Source of the DNA: Chitinophaga pinensis
Lineage (GTDB): Bacteria > Bacteroidota > Bacteroidia > B-17B0 > Aurantibacillaceae
Reading direction: 5' to 3'
Length of the DNA: 64,000 nucleotides
Assembly (NCBI GenBank): GCA_945860225.1
Contig: CAMAPT010000014.1
Coordinates: forward strand, 32,020-96,019
The notes under the pieces: generated by a model
Told to the model about the DNA's origin: nothing
Databases searched by the model: none
What the model saw: only the letters and a program-made list of their open reading frames with translations
Position numbers and translations under genes: made by a program
Part shown: positions 28,542 through 36,105 of the stretch, one piece after another
Numbering within the stretch: the first letter of the stretch is position 1
How the letters are laid out: the number at the start of each line of letters is the position of its first letter

Positions 28542-28575
28542 TATACGCAATTGCGTATAGCGACGCGTTAGCTGC
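28542..28575 (+). repeat. 18-bp palindrome and right end of an attC-like site
   Basis: TATACGCAATTGCGTATA (28542-28559) is a perfect palindrome. It is followed by GCGACGC and GTTAGCTGC (28567-28575). CGTATAGCG...CGTTA resembles the right arm of the element at 32950-33065 with the middle deleted. GTTAGCTGC is the exact reverse complement of GCAGCTAAC at 29464-29472, on the far side of the next gene. Confidence 0.55.
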
Positions 28576-28637
28576 AATTTAAAACAAGAACTGAATAATA
28601 GACAATTTAAGTAAATAGCAAGAATAAATGTTACAAT

Positions 28638-29456
28638 ATGATAAAGGCACATTTTGGAGATATTCGAGAAATAATTATTGAAGAATTAAAAAAAGCTGAG
28701 CACTACATTTATGTCGCTGTTGCTTGGTTCACGGACGAACATATTTTCAGTATCCTTCGACAAAAATTAAATGACAATGTTGTTGTTAAAATTGTAATTG
28801 TAAAAGATGAAATTAACCTAAATACTGGATTTAATTTCGATGATTTGGCAGAAAATGATGGTCAATTATTTTGGGACCAACATCATCATAAATTCTGTGT
28901 AATCGATGGAAAAACTGTAATAACAGGATCTTACAATTGGACTTATGCCGCAAAGAACCGGTTTGGAAGAGAAAACATAATAGTAATAAAAGACGAAGAT
29001 TCTCTTTTGAAAGATTTCTCACAAGAATTTCAAATGTTTTTAAAAAAAGCTGAACGACATATTGTTAAGCCTAAAGAAATCATAATAGAAAAAGAGAAGC
29101 CAATTTTTGTAGACAGAATAGTTGAAGATTTAATTGTTGACAAAAATATTAAGAAAGCGAGTTGGTTTGACACCCATCAAAAGAGAACTGATTGGTGGAA
29201 AACGTTAAACGAGCAATGGAAAAAAATCTATCTTGACTCCAAACTCATAAAAGATAGAAATAAACCTACTAAAGAAGAGTTACAAAATATATTTAATTCC
29301 CACGCATTGGTGTTTTCTACTGAGCTAAAAAACATAAATGATACGCTTGGTTTGCACAACTTATCAAGATTAAAGTTAGTAAAAGGATTAGTTCTTGATG
29401 ATCATTCAAAACGTGTATTAAAACAAATATTACCCGAATGCAGAACAATTGAATAA
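28638..29456 (+). CDS. Phospholipase D-like (HKD) nuclease domain protein
   Basis: A 272-residue protein with a single PLD-like catalytic motif: His83-x-Lys85 and Asp90 in HHKFCVID, followed by GKTVITGSYNWT, the form typical of bacterial PLD-type nucleases that work as dimers. Residues 1-60 are the usual lead-in strand-helix region (EHYIYVAVAWFTDE). The C-terminal 130 residues are charged and unlike known domains. No signal peptide, so probably cytoplasmic and acting on DNA or RNA. It sits alone between two inverse-complementary 9-bp flanks and the attC-like element at 29464. A defence or repair role is only inference. Confidence 0.85.
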   Translation: MIKAHFGDIREIIIEELKKAEHYIYVAVAWFTDEHIFSILRQKLNDNVVVKIVIVKDEINLNTGFNFDDLAENDGQLFWDQHHHKFCVIDGKTVITGSYNWTYAAKNRFGRENIIVIKDEDSLLKDFSQEFQMFLKKAERHIVKPKEIIIEKEKPIFVDRIVEDLIVDKNIKKASWFDTHQKRTDWWKTLNEQWKKIYLDSKLIKDRNKPTKEELQNIFNSHALVFSTELKNINDTLGLHNLSRLKLVKGLVLDDHSKRVLKQILPECRTIE

Positions 29457-29463
29457 TTAAACA

Positions 29464-29618
29464 GCAGCTAACAGCAGGCATTTGCGCCACGCCGGAAGAA
29501 TATTTTTTGGCTTCGGCTACATTAATGTAAATGCTTCGCATTTTTGTTTTGGTATTGCCTCCGCCAAAAAATAGTTTTATATTCGTGTGGCGCGGCGCAA
29601 GCCTGCAAAACGTTGTAC
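29464..29618 (+). repeat. attC-like palindromic element A
   Basis: Left boundary GCAGCTAAC, right boundary CGTTGTAC. The whole element folds into one long hairpin: GCAGGC-AT-TTGCGCC (29474-29488) pairs with GGCGCAA-GCCTGC (29594-29606) leaving a two-base bulge on one side; TATTTTTTGGC (29501-29511) pairs with GCCAAAAAATA (29563-29573); the apex is AAATGC-TTC-GCATTT (29529-29543). Asymmetric bulges, TAAC/GTT ends and position right behind a gene match attC recombination sites of integron cassettes. Partly conserved copies lie at 30720 and 32950. Confidence 0.65.
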
Positions 29619-29720
29619 GGCAGTGTTGACTAGCAGCTATAACTATGGCTAATATAAAAATGTGTTTAAATAGACAACTAAACGACAATTTATTAAACCT
29701 AAACATTCATTAAAATACGT

Positions 29721-29903
29721 ATGAAGAATTTTCTTTTTTGCCTGATTCTTTTTGTTATTGGTCTTGCCATTATCATTTTGGGAATTAAATTAAATGCCTG
29801 GATTTTAGCCACTTTCGGTGGAATTAATTTTGCAGCTCTTACTATTATCTTTATCGGATGGTTAATTTGTCGCATGGGCTATAAATTATTTTTTGATAAA
29901 TAA
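29721..29903 (+). CDS. Small two-helix membrane protein (60 aa), unknown
   Basis: MKNFLFCLILFVIGLAIIILG and LATFGGINFAALTIIFIGWLI form two transmembrane helices with short polar ends (CRMGYKLFFDK). No family recognised. It is the only open frame in its cassette-like unit between elements at 29464-29618 and 29908-30010. Small membrane proteins of this kind are frequent in cassette arrays. A Bacteroidota-type promoter is not obvious upstream. Confidence 0.6.
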   Translation: MKNFLFCLILFVIGLAIIILGIKLNAWILATFGGINFAALTIIFIGWLICRMGYKLFFDK

Positions 29904-29907
29904 ACAT

Positions 29908-30010
29908 GCCAACGGTATAATTGACTGTGTATAAAATCAACAAAATTTAGTTCAGTGCAGCAATATAATCCGCTTCAGTGTATGCAGACACCAATGCTGC
30001 GTTATAGCTA
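29908..30010 (+). repeat. attC-like element, degenerate
   Basis: Runs from GCCAACGG after the small membrane gene to TGCTGC-GTTATAGCTA (30001-30010). Internal pairing is weak. The support for its right boundary is that GTTATAGCTA is the exact 10-bp reverse complement of TAGCTATAAC at 30720-30729, beyond the next gene. Confidence 0.45.
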
Positions 30011-30039
30011 ATTGTAAAAAACCAAAAAAACAAATAAAT

Positions 30040-30695
30040 ATGAAACAATTAAAACAGCTTTATACGGAATGCATGAATTGTAAAAACACCGGGAAACAGT
30101 GTCCGAATACAAAAAAAATATTAAAACAGGATTTCCACCTCGTGGATTTTATTTTGAGAAAGGTAAAGTTGACATTTTAGTAGTAGGAAAAAACCCAGGT
30201 CATTTACTAGAAAATAGTGATGAACACAAATTATACAGTAATAAAAAATCTCACGAATTATTTGATACTTGGATAAAATTTAGAAAAGATTATTTTAAAG
30301 ATCATAAATCTAATAAAGCAAGATCATCTAGATTTCACAAAAATCTTTACAAATATTTAAATCATTTTATCGGAAAGAATAAAAACATCTTTGATCATAT
30401 TGCAGAAACTAATTTAGTTAAATGTTCAAACAAAAAAAGAGAACAGGATGTATTAAACAGTAAAACTATAAATGAATGTTATGATAAGTATTTATTAAAT
30501 GAAATAAATTTATTTAAACCAAAAGTAATTTTAGCTTTAGGTAGAGAAGTTGAGAAACATCTGAATAAGAAAATTAATGTCGATTTTAATTGTAAAATAA
30601 TTTATGTTAAACATCCTTCATATTCTTATAAAAAAGAAAACGAAATTCAAATACTTGATGACATAAAAAAACAAATAGATAAGGCATTAAAATAA
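30040..30695 (+). pseudogene. Uracil-DNA glycosylase-like gene with a frameshift in an A tract
   Basis: From ATG 30040 the frame reads MKQLKQLYTECMNC then KNTGKQCPNT, a Cys-rich opening like the Fe-S region of family 4/5 uracil-DNA glycosylases. In the A8 run at 30111-30118 the frame breaks; one more A would join it to the long frame that continues NIKTGFPPRGFYFEKGK, VDILVVGKNPGH (the GxNPG active-site motif), LVKCSNKK and IIYVKHPSYSY (late HPS motif), ending at 30695. A GTG at 30099 could start the second part (198 residues) but would lose the cysteines. Either a real one-base deletion, a sequencing error or slippage. ATG 30040 lies 30 bases after a cassette boundary, as expected for the true start. 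Confidence 0.72.
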
Positions 30696-30719
30696 TCGTT
30701 TTAAATATTTAGAAACAAC

Positions 30720-30883
30720 TAGCTATAACAGGATACATTTGCGCCGCGCCGGGTGATTATTTTTTTGCTTCAGCTACATTAAGGTAAATGCGTCGCATTT
30801 TTGTTTTCGTATTGTCTCCGCCAAAAAATAGTTTTATACTAGTATGGCGTAGCGCAAGACTGCAAACCGTTATGCAACATTAT
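30720..30883 (+). repeat. attC-like palindromic element B
   Basis: Left boundary TAGCTATAAC (30720-30729), right boundary CGTTATGCAACATTAT. TTTGCGCCGCGCC pairs with GGCGTAGCGCAA; the apex AAATGC-GTC-GCATTT is the same as in element A, and TCCGCCAAAAAATAG is shared with it. The left boundary matches the start of the preceding unit (30001) and the right boundary matches the end of the following unit (31317), each as exact reverse complements. Confidence 0.65.
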
Positions 30884-30896
30884 AAAAACGAAAACA

Positions 30897-31316
30897 ATGA
30901 TAAATTCTACTAAACAATTAAATGAAATTATAAGAAACTTCTCTAAAGAGAACGCAAATAGCAGCATAAGCCAATTTAGATCAATAATTCAAACCTGTAA
31001 AAATGCAGGAATTAAATTTTCCTCTGACACTAATTATGAGGAAACTATTCTTTCATTTACAAAAGAAAATGTCCCTGAATTTATCCTTCAAAAAGCTAAT
31101 CAAGAAATTGAATCCCTAGCGATGCAAAATAAGTATCAAGAAGCGGCAGTAATGCGTGACAAAATAATATCAATCAATAATGAACTACACAGACAGTTAA
31201 GATTGAAAAAATACGGAACAGAAGATTGGTTCATTGAAAAATCCGAGAGTGAGATATTTTTTATTCCAACAGAAATTCCAGTTCTTGATAGTTTAATTAA
31301 TGATAATGTTGCATAA
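30897..31316 (+). CDS. UVR-motif protein, cassette copy 1
   Basis: A 139-residue soluble protein. Residues about 63-90 (IESLAMQNKYQEAAVMRDKI) match the UVR helical hairpin found in UvrB and UvrC; the rest, including the acidic ending KSESEIFFIPTEIPVLD, is not known to me. A paralogue of the same length lies at 33084: the first 27 and the last 37 residues are nearly identical while the middle has drifted. The stop codon TAA lies inside the left boundary of the next element (GCATAAC). The start is 14 bases after a cassette boundary. Function unknown; a DNA-repair or protease-adaptor contact is conceivable from the UVR motif only. Confidence 0.75.
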   Translation: MINSTKQLNEIIRNFSKENANSSISQFRSIIQTCKNAGIKFSSDTNYEETILSFTKENVPEFILQKANQEIESLAMQNKYQEAAVMRDKIISINNELHRQLRLKKYGTEDWFIEKSESEIFFIPTEIPVLDSLINDNVA

Positions 31317-31327
31317 CACGGGTTTGA
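31303..31327 (+). repeat. Left arm of an attC-like site, right arm lost
   Basis: ATAATGTTGCATAAC (31303-31317) is the exact 15-bp reverse complement of 30869-30883 and overlaps the stop codon of the UVR-motif gene. The following ACGGGTTT also follows the second UVR gene at 33505. The matching right arm is absent; a transposase remnant starts about 40 bases further on. Confidence 0.55.
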
Positions 31328-31359
31328 ATAATTTTGTTGCGGTTTACAACAGTAAATTT

Positions 31360-31515
31360 TTAATTAACGATGCCGTATTTCTGCATCCATCTTCTCAAAT
31401 TATCATGTGGTATATTTAATTCTTCGGCAACTGACATAATAGAGCCTCTTTGATTACTTAATTCTACAGCTTTAATTTTAAATTCTAAACTGTAATGTCT
31501 CTTTTCTTTTTTCAT
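31360..31515 (-). pseudogene. IS3-type transposase OrfA, helix-turn-helix remnant
   Basis: On the minus strand a 51-residue frame reads MKKEKRHYSLEFKIKAVEL, then SVAEELNIPHDNLRRWMQKYG and stop. This is the N-terminal helix-turn-helix of an IS3-family OrfA (HTH_Tnp_1); a full OrfA is about twice this long, and no OrfB follows. No terminal inverted repeats could be placed with confidence. It interrupts the element that should follow the first UVR-motif gene. Confidence 0.7.
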
Positions 31516-31745
31516 CTCTTAAAGTTAAAGCTTAAACGCTTAACTTTTTTGTCCACTCAAAGGTAGTAACTCCAGTAAAAGCCTTACAAAGAAAAATATA
31601 GAACATCACTTGATTTTACTTTCTATACTTCAAACCTGTAAATATCAAGGCTAAATTTCTTTGAATTTTTAAAATCAGGCAAAAAAAGCATTTATGACTA
31701 TTCAGAAAATTAACCTGACCCAATTATCATTCTCAATTTGTTTAT

Positions 31746-31776
31746 TTGTCGCAAATATTTACTAAATTTGCGACAA
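31746..31776 (+). promoter_or_regulatory. Promoter with overlapping operator of the AbiE pair
   Basis: TTGTCGCAAAT (31746-31756) and ATTTGCGACAA (31766-31776) are perfect 11-bp inverted repeats separated by nine bases. TAAATTTG (31763-31770) fits the Bacteroidota -7 consensus TAnnTTTG and runs into the right arm. The AbiEi ATG follows at 31792. AbiEi antitoxins repress their own promoters by binding inverted repeats, so this is the likely operator. Confidence 0.72.
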
Positions 31777-31791
31777 TATTAAACCGTAATA

Positions 31792-32388
31792 ATGTCAAAA
31801 AGCATTGAAATACGCGTATTAGACAAGATAAAGCGAAGCCCAAGAGGAACGGTTTTCTTTGTGGACAGTTTTACCAAAATCGCCAACACTAAATCAGCAA
31901 ATAAGTCATTGGAGCGCTTAGTAAAATCGGGAGAAATAGAACGAATTGCACAAGGTATTTATGTTCGACCTGTAATTGATAATTACATTGGAAAAGTATT
32001 TCCGAGCATTGAGCAAATTGCGTTTGCCATTGCGAAAAGGGAAAGAGCTACCGTAATACCTACAGGCAGTTATGCAATGTATAAATTGGGTTTGACAATG
32101 CAAGTTCCTTTGAATATTGTTTATTATTCCGACACTTCGGCACGAAAAATCAAAATCGGGAAACAAACCATTACATTTAAAAAAGCGAGCTCTAAAAACT
32201 TGGCATTTGTTGGCGAAATCAGCACATTGGCAATTCAGGCATTGCGGTCAATCGGCAAAGACCAAGCAACAACCGAAGAAATAAAACAGATAAAGAAGAT
32301 TTTGAAAAATGAAAATCTAAAACATTTACAACACGATTTGCAATTAGCACCTGTTTGGATTCGAAAATTGATGACAGACAATGAATAA
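31792..32388 (+). CDS. abiEi: AbiEi-type antitoxin (DUF6088 family)
   Basis: A 198-residue protein of the type IV antitoxin family AbiEi/DUF6088. The N-terminal winged helix (RSPRGTVFFVDSFTKIA, SLERLVKSGEIERIAQGIYVRP) binds the operator; the C-terminal domain includes PTGSYAMYKLGLTMQVP and KASSKNLAFVGE. In a working pair it represses the operon and counteracts the AbiEii nucleotidyltransferase toxin. It overlaps the next gene by 8 bases, as in intact pairs. The gene itself is complete, with its own operator-like repeat. Confidence 0.85.
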   Translation: MSKSIEIRVLDKIKRSPRGTVFFVDSFTKIANTKSANKSLERLVKSGEIERIAQGIYVRPVIDNYIGKVFPSIEQIAFAIAKRERATVIPTGSYAMYKLGLTMQVPLNIVYYSDTSARKIKIGKQTITFKKASSKNLAFVGEISTLAIQALRSIGKDQATTEEIKQIKKILKNENLKHLQHDLQLAPVWIRKLMTDNE

Positions 32389-32728
32389 GTTCACACATTT
32401 ACAAGAAATACGAGTTGAACGTCTTAGTAGACACCTTTACGACATTGAAAAACTTTGCCAAACTGAATACGCAGAAATTGCATTGCAAGATAGGGAACTA
32501 TACAACACAATCGTAAGACATCGTAATAAATTCACAGCTATTTCAGGAATTGATTATGCAAAACATAATCCTGAAAACATTAAATTTATTCCGCCCGAAT
32601 CCATCATAAAAATGTGGAAAGCTGACTATGAAGAAATGAAAGGGAGTATGATTTACGGTAACCCATTAGATTTTGATCAACTTATAAACAGACTGACTGA
32701 ATTGCAAAAGCGAATAAATGCAATATAA
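32381..32728 (+). pseudogene. AbiEii nucleotidyltransferase toxin, truncated to its C-terminal third
   Basis: Only 115 residues remain where AbiEii toxins have about 300. What is left (RLSRHLYDIEKLC, ALQDRELYNTIVRHRNKF, KFIPPESIIKMWKADYEEM, MIYGNPLDFDQLI) matches the C-terminal region of the family. The nucleotidyltransferase core with its GS and DxD motifs is missing. The first residues MNKFTHL may be the original N terminus fused by an in-frame deletion to the tail. The product is unlikely to be toxic, leaving the antitoxin without a target here. Confidence 0.75.
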
Positions 32729-32771
32729 AGCTAACCTTAACTGACGATGATACTGACGAAAGAAGAACGAA

Positions 32772-32906
32772 GGCATAACAGCACCTACAAAAAATTGGCG
32801 GTTCATTGGTTAAATGAAGCTTTATTGTTCGTATCAAGTTCCGTGGTGGTGGATATTTTTCGTCTCCGAAATCGCCAACTTCTTATAGCCGCCAAACGTT
32901 ATAGAC
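32772..32906 (+). repeat. attC-like element D
   Basis: Left boundary GGCATAAC, right boundary CGTTATAGAC. TTGGCGGTTC pairs with GAAATCGCCAA inside. The first 50 bases (TAACAGCACCTACAA, then TGGTTAAATGAAGCTTT) are shared with the element at 49099. The right end CCAAACGTTATAG is shared with the one at 46689. Confidence 0.6.
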
Positions 32907-32949
32907 TAGCGTAAAAGACGACACAACCGACAACAAACGAACAGACAAA

Positions 32950-33065
32950 ATGCTAACGCTTCGCAAAATAAAAAGAGCTTCGCTTTTTTGTTTTAGTATT
33001 GCCTTCGCCAAAAAATAATTTTATATTCGTATAGCGTGGCGCAAGCCTGCAAACCGTTATTCAAC
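32950..33065 (+). repeat. attC-like element C, left arm missing
   Basis: Carries the right half of elements A and B: TCGCCAAAAAATA, GTGGCGCAAGCCTGC and AAACCGTTATTCAAC. The left boundary and left stem are not present, and only 45 bases without a gene separate it from element D. It looks like a deleted cassette. Confidence 0.6.
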
Positions 33066-33083
33066 CTTACTAAAACTCAAGCA

Positions 33084-33503
33084 ATGATAAATTCGTCTAA
33101 ACAATTAAATGAAATTATTAGAAGCTTTTCTAAGGAAAATGCAAATTCGGGAATAAGTCAAATTGCAGTGATTATTGATTTATTTTTGAAAGCTGGAATT
33201 AGATTTTCTACCGACCAAAATTATTTTCATGAATTTGCATCATACACAGCTAGTAATTACCCAGAATGGAATGTTGAATTAGCGAATGGAGAGATCGATT
33301 TACTTACAAACCAAGGTAAGTATGAAGAAGCTGCTCTAAGACGAGACAAAATTTTATCATTAAAGAACGAAATACTCAGACGGTTTAGACTAGAAAAATA
33401 TCTAACAGAAGATTGGTTCATTGAAAAATCCGAAAGTGAGATATTCTTTATTCCAACAGAAATTCCAGTTATTGATAATTTAATTAATGATAACGTTGCA
33501 TAA
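33084..33503 (+). CDS. UVR-motif protein, cassette copy 2
   Basis: A 139-residue paralogue of 30897-31316. Residues about 64-90 (IDLLTNQGKYEEAALRRDKI) form the UVR motif; the N terminus (MINSSKQLNEII, FSKENANS) and C terminus (TEDWFIEKSESEIFF) are almost the same as in copy 1, while residues 28-62 are unlike. A frame start at GTG 33036 lies inside the repeat element and is rejected in favour of ATG 33084, which gives the same length as copy 1. The TAA stop lies in GCATAAC, and the start flank GTTATTCAAC is complementary to the end flank GTTGCATAAC at 9 of 10 positions. Confidence 0.75.
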   Translation: MINSSKQLNEIIRSFSKENANSGISQIAVIIDLFLKAGIRFSTDQNYFHEFASYTASNYPEWNVELANGEIDLLTNQGKYEEAALRRDKILSLKNEILRRFRLEKYLTEDWFIEKSESEIFFIPTEIPVIDNLINDNVA

Positions 33504-33626
33504 CACGGGTTTAATAAAAGTGGCGGTTCAGCGCTCCGCAGCCACATTTGTGGTTAATCAAAGTTTGGTTCTCCGCATCAACATTTGTTTTCCTGGGTCT
33601 CAAAATTTTAGACCGCTTTTTCTCTA

Positions 33627-33846
33627 TCAAAATATAAAGTTCTTATAATGGCTTCTTTTTTGCTTGTTTTTTTCGACACAAAGCCAATCCTTTTTGTATG
33701 CTGGATTCCAGAAATCGAGTTTTCGCATCAATTCTTCAAAACCTAGTATATTGAGTGTTCGTTTTATATTATAAACGGTCATTATTAATGTAGTTTAACC
33801 TTTCTTTTTTAACATAAAAAAGCTTAGACTGATGACAAACTGCCCT
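33627..33846 (-). pseudogene. IS1182-like transposase, C-terminal remnant
   Basis: On the minus strand, GQFVISLSFFMLKKKG is followed after a stop and frame slip by MTVYNIKRTLNILGFEELMR and KLDFWNP, the C-terminal signature of IS1182-type transposases common in Bacteroidota. The last frame runs from 33782 to 33627 (51 residues). Catalytic parts are missing. The remnant fills most of the 33504-33925 gap, next to a lost right arm of an attC-like site at 33496-33512; the rest of the gap shows nothing else. Confidence 0.62.
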
Positions 33847-33925
33847 ATGGATTTGTATTTTAATGAATAGAGTTAAATGTTATCTTTACGCAATTTTACA
33901 GTAATTTATTCATTCAATAAACACT

Positions 33926-35965
33926 ATGTCAACTACTTATAAACGCACACTTGTTACTTCTGCTCTTCCTTATGCCAACGGACCGGTTCATATTGGGCAT
34001 TTAGCCGGTTGTTATTTACCATCCGATATTTTTGTTAGGTATAAGCGAAGTAAAGGCGAAGACATTGTATTTATTTGTGGTAGTGATGAGCATGGGGTAC
34101 CTATTACCATCAAAGCAAAAAAAGAAGGAATAAGTCCGCAGGATGTCGTGGATAAATACCATAAAATGATGGGGGATGCGTTTAAAGAATTTGGAATTTC
34201 GTTTGATATTTATTCGAGAACTTCAAATAAGATACATCACCAAACCGCATCCGATTTTTTTAAAGTACTTTACGAAAAAGGCGTTTTTACAGAAGAGATT
34301 ACCGAACAATATTACGATGAAGAAGCCAAGCAGTTTTTAGCCGACAGATACATTACAGGCACTTGCCCTAAATGTTCAAATCCTAATGCCTATGGCGATC
34401 AATGCGAAAAATGTGGGAGCACACTCAATGCCACCGAATTGATTGATGCAAAATCAACGTTAAGCGGGAGTAAACCGGTACTAAAAGAAACCAAAAACTG
34501 GTTTTTACCATTAGATAAATTACAACCTAAAATACAAGCATACATCAATCAGCACAAAGATTGGAAAACTAATGTATTCGGACAATGCAAAAGTTGGTTA
34601 GACAGTGGAGACGGCTTGCAACCAAGAGCAATGACAAGGGATTTAGATTGGGGAGTTCCTGTACCGATAAAGGATGCTGAAGGGAAAGTGTTATACGTAT
34701 GGTTTGACGCGCCTATTGGATATATATCTGCTACCAAAGAACTAAGGCCAAATGATTGGGAATTGTATTGGAAAGATAAAGAAAGTCGATTGATTCATTT
34801 TATCGGGAAAGACAATATCGTATTTCATTGCATTATTTTTCCGGCCATGCTCATGGAACACGGCGATTTTATTTTGGCGGATAATGTGCCTGCTAACGAA
34901 TTTTTGAATTTGGAAGGAGATAAAATATCTACCTCACGTAATTGGGCTGTTTGGCTGCATGAATATCTCATTGATTTTAAAGACAAACAAGATGTATTGC
35001 GTTATACCTTATGTTCTAATGCTCCTGAAACAAAAGATAACGATTTCACTTGGGCAGATTTCCAAACAAAAAACAACAGCGAATTAGTAGCTATACTAGG
35101 AAATTTCGTCAACAGAACACTTGTATTAACACATAAATATTACAATGGAACGGTGCCTTCGCCCGAAACCTATACAAAAGAAGATTTATTAATTTTAGAA
35201 CAACTCTCTACATTTCCAGACAAAATAGCGGCTTCGATAGAGCAATTTAAGTTCAGAGAAGCATTGGCTGAAATGATGAATTTGGCGCGTTTAGGTAACA
35301 AGTATCTGGCAGAAACAGAGCCTTGGAAATTAATTAAAACCGATGAAAAACGTGTAAAAACAATTTTAAATATTGCCCTTCAAATTACTTGTAATTTGGC
35401 AATAGTATCCGAACCATTCATTCCGTTCACTTCAACCAAACTGTTTGATATGTTGAACATGCCAAAATTAAAATGGCATGCTGCCAAACAAACATCCAAT
35501 ATGGCCGCAGGTCATACCATAAACAAAGAAGAACTTTTATTTGCTAAAATAGAAGATACCGAAATACAAGCTCAAATTGACAAACTCACTGCTAGTAAAC
35601 AAACAAATGCAACTACGGTTATTGAACCAGCTAAACCGGAAACTAGTTTTGATGATTTCAACAAAATGGATATCCGAACCGGAACCATTTTAGAAGCTGA
35701 ACGCGTTGCTAAAACAGACAAATTACTCAAATTAAAAATAGATACCGGAATAGACCAAAGAACTGTTGTGAGTGGTATTGCCGAATGGTACAAACCAGAG
35801 GACATTATAGGCCAACAAGTGAGTATTTTAATCAATTTGGCGCCACGTAAAATAAAAGGTATTGAAAGTCAGGGAATGATCTTAATGGCTTCAAATAGTA
35901 AGGGGGAGTTGAGTTTTGTTAGTCCTACAAAAACAGGATTCAATAATGGTTCAGAAATCAGATAA
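33926..35965 (+). CDS. metG: Methionyl-tRNA synthetase
   Basis: A 679-residue class I synthetase: [15 protein letters not shown] (HIGH motif), zinc knuckle [43 protein letters not shown] (KMSKS-type loop) and a C-terminal EMAP/tRNA-binding domain from about residue 575 ([17 protein letters not shown]). Length and domain order are those of Bacteroidota MetG. It marks the return of housekeeping sequence after the first accessory stretch; a TATCTTTA box at 33881-33888 may be its -7 element. Confidence 0.97.
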   Translation: MSTTYKRTLVTSALPYANGPVHIGHLAGCYLPSDIFVRYKRSKGEDIVFICGSDEHGVPITIKAKKEGISPQDVVDKYHKMMGDAFKEFGISFDIYSRTSNKIHHQTASDFFKVLYEKGVFTEEITEQYYDEEAKQFLADRYITGTCPKCSNPNAYGDQCEKCGSTLNATELIDAKSTLSGSKPVLKETKNWFLPLDKLQPKIQAYINQHKDWKTNVFGQCKSWLDSGDGLQPRAMTRDLDWGVPVPIKDAEGKVLYVWFDAPIGYISATKELRPNDWELYWKDKESRLIHFIGKDNIVFHCIIFPAMLMEHGDFILADNVPANEFLNLEGDKISTSRNWAVWLHEYLIDFKDKQDVLRYTLCSNAPETKDNDFTWADFQTKNNSELVAILGNFVNRTLVLTHKYYNGTVPSPETYTKEDLLILEQLSTFPDKIAASIEQFKFREALAEMMNLARLGNKYLAETEPWKLIKTDEKRVKTILNIALQITCNLAIVSEPFIPFTSTKLFDMLNMPKLKWHAAKQTSNMAAGHTINKEELLFAKIEDTEIQAQIDKLTASKQTNATTVIEPAKPETSFDDFNKMDIRTGTILEAERVAKTDKLLKLKIDTGIDQRTVVSGIAEWYKPEDIIGQQVSILINLAPRKIKGIESQGMILMASNSKGELSFVSPTKTGFNNGSEIR

Positions 35966-36012
35966 CCAACCTATCTGATTTTACATCAAAACCATATTCT
36001 GATTTTAAACTC

Positions 36013-36105
36013 ATGAAATAACCATGTTTTCCGAAACACAAGCACAAATGAAGATACATGGCGTATAACATATGGCAAATAAAAAACAAACAATTAAGAC
36101 ATATG
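36013..36105 (+). repeat. 92-bp leader repeat, copy 3
   Basis: Begins ATGAAATAACCATGTTTTCC and ends at the ATG of the flavoprotein gene (36103). It contains TACATGGCGTATAACATATG and an A-rich tail. The first 42 bases differ from copy 1 at a single position. An inner hairpin ACCATGT/ACATGGC is possible. Confidence 0.75.

Noticed and set aside
29317..29706. Minus-strand 129-codon frame across element A
   Set aside because: It lies within a palindromic element and antisense to the PLD-type gene; it is open because of repeat composition and not because of coding.
33036..33083. GTG start giving 16 extra residues to the second UVR-motif protein
   Set aside because: The extra codons come from the right arm of the repeat element; ATG 33084 matches the paralogue's start exactly.
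30001..33512. CRISPR-like array from the repeated palindromes
   Set aside because: Spacing is irregular, the gaps contain genes, the repeats exceed 100 bp and no cas genes are present.
36058..36102. Upstream ATG of the flavoprotein gene
   Set aside because: It lies within the 92-bp leader repeat and would translate repeat sequence; ATG 36103 directly precedes the FAD-binding strand.
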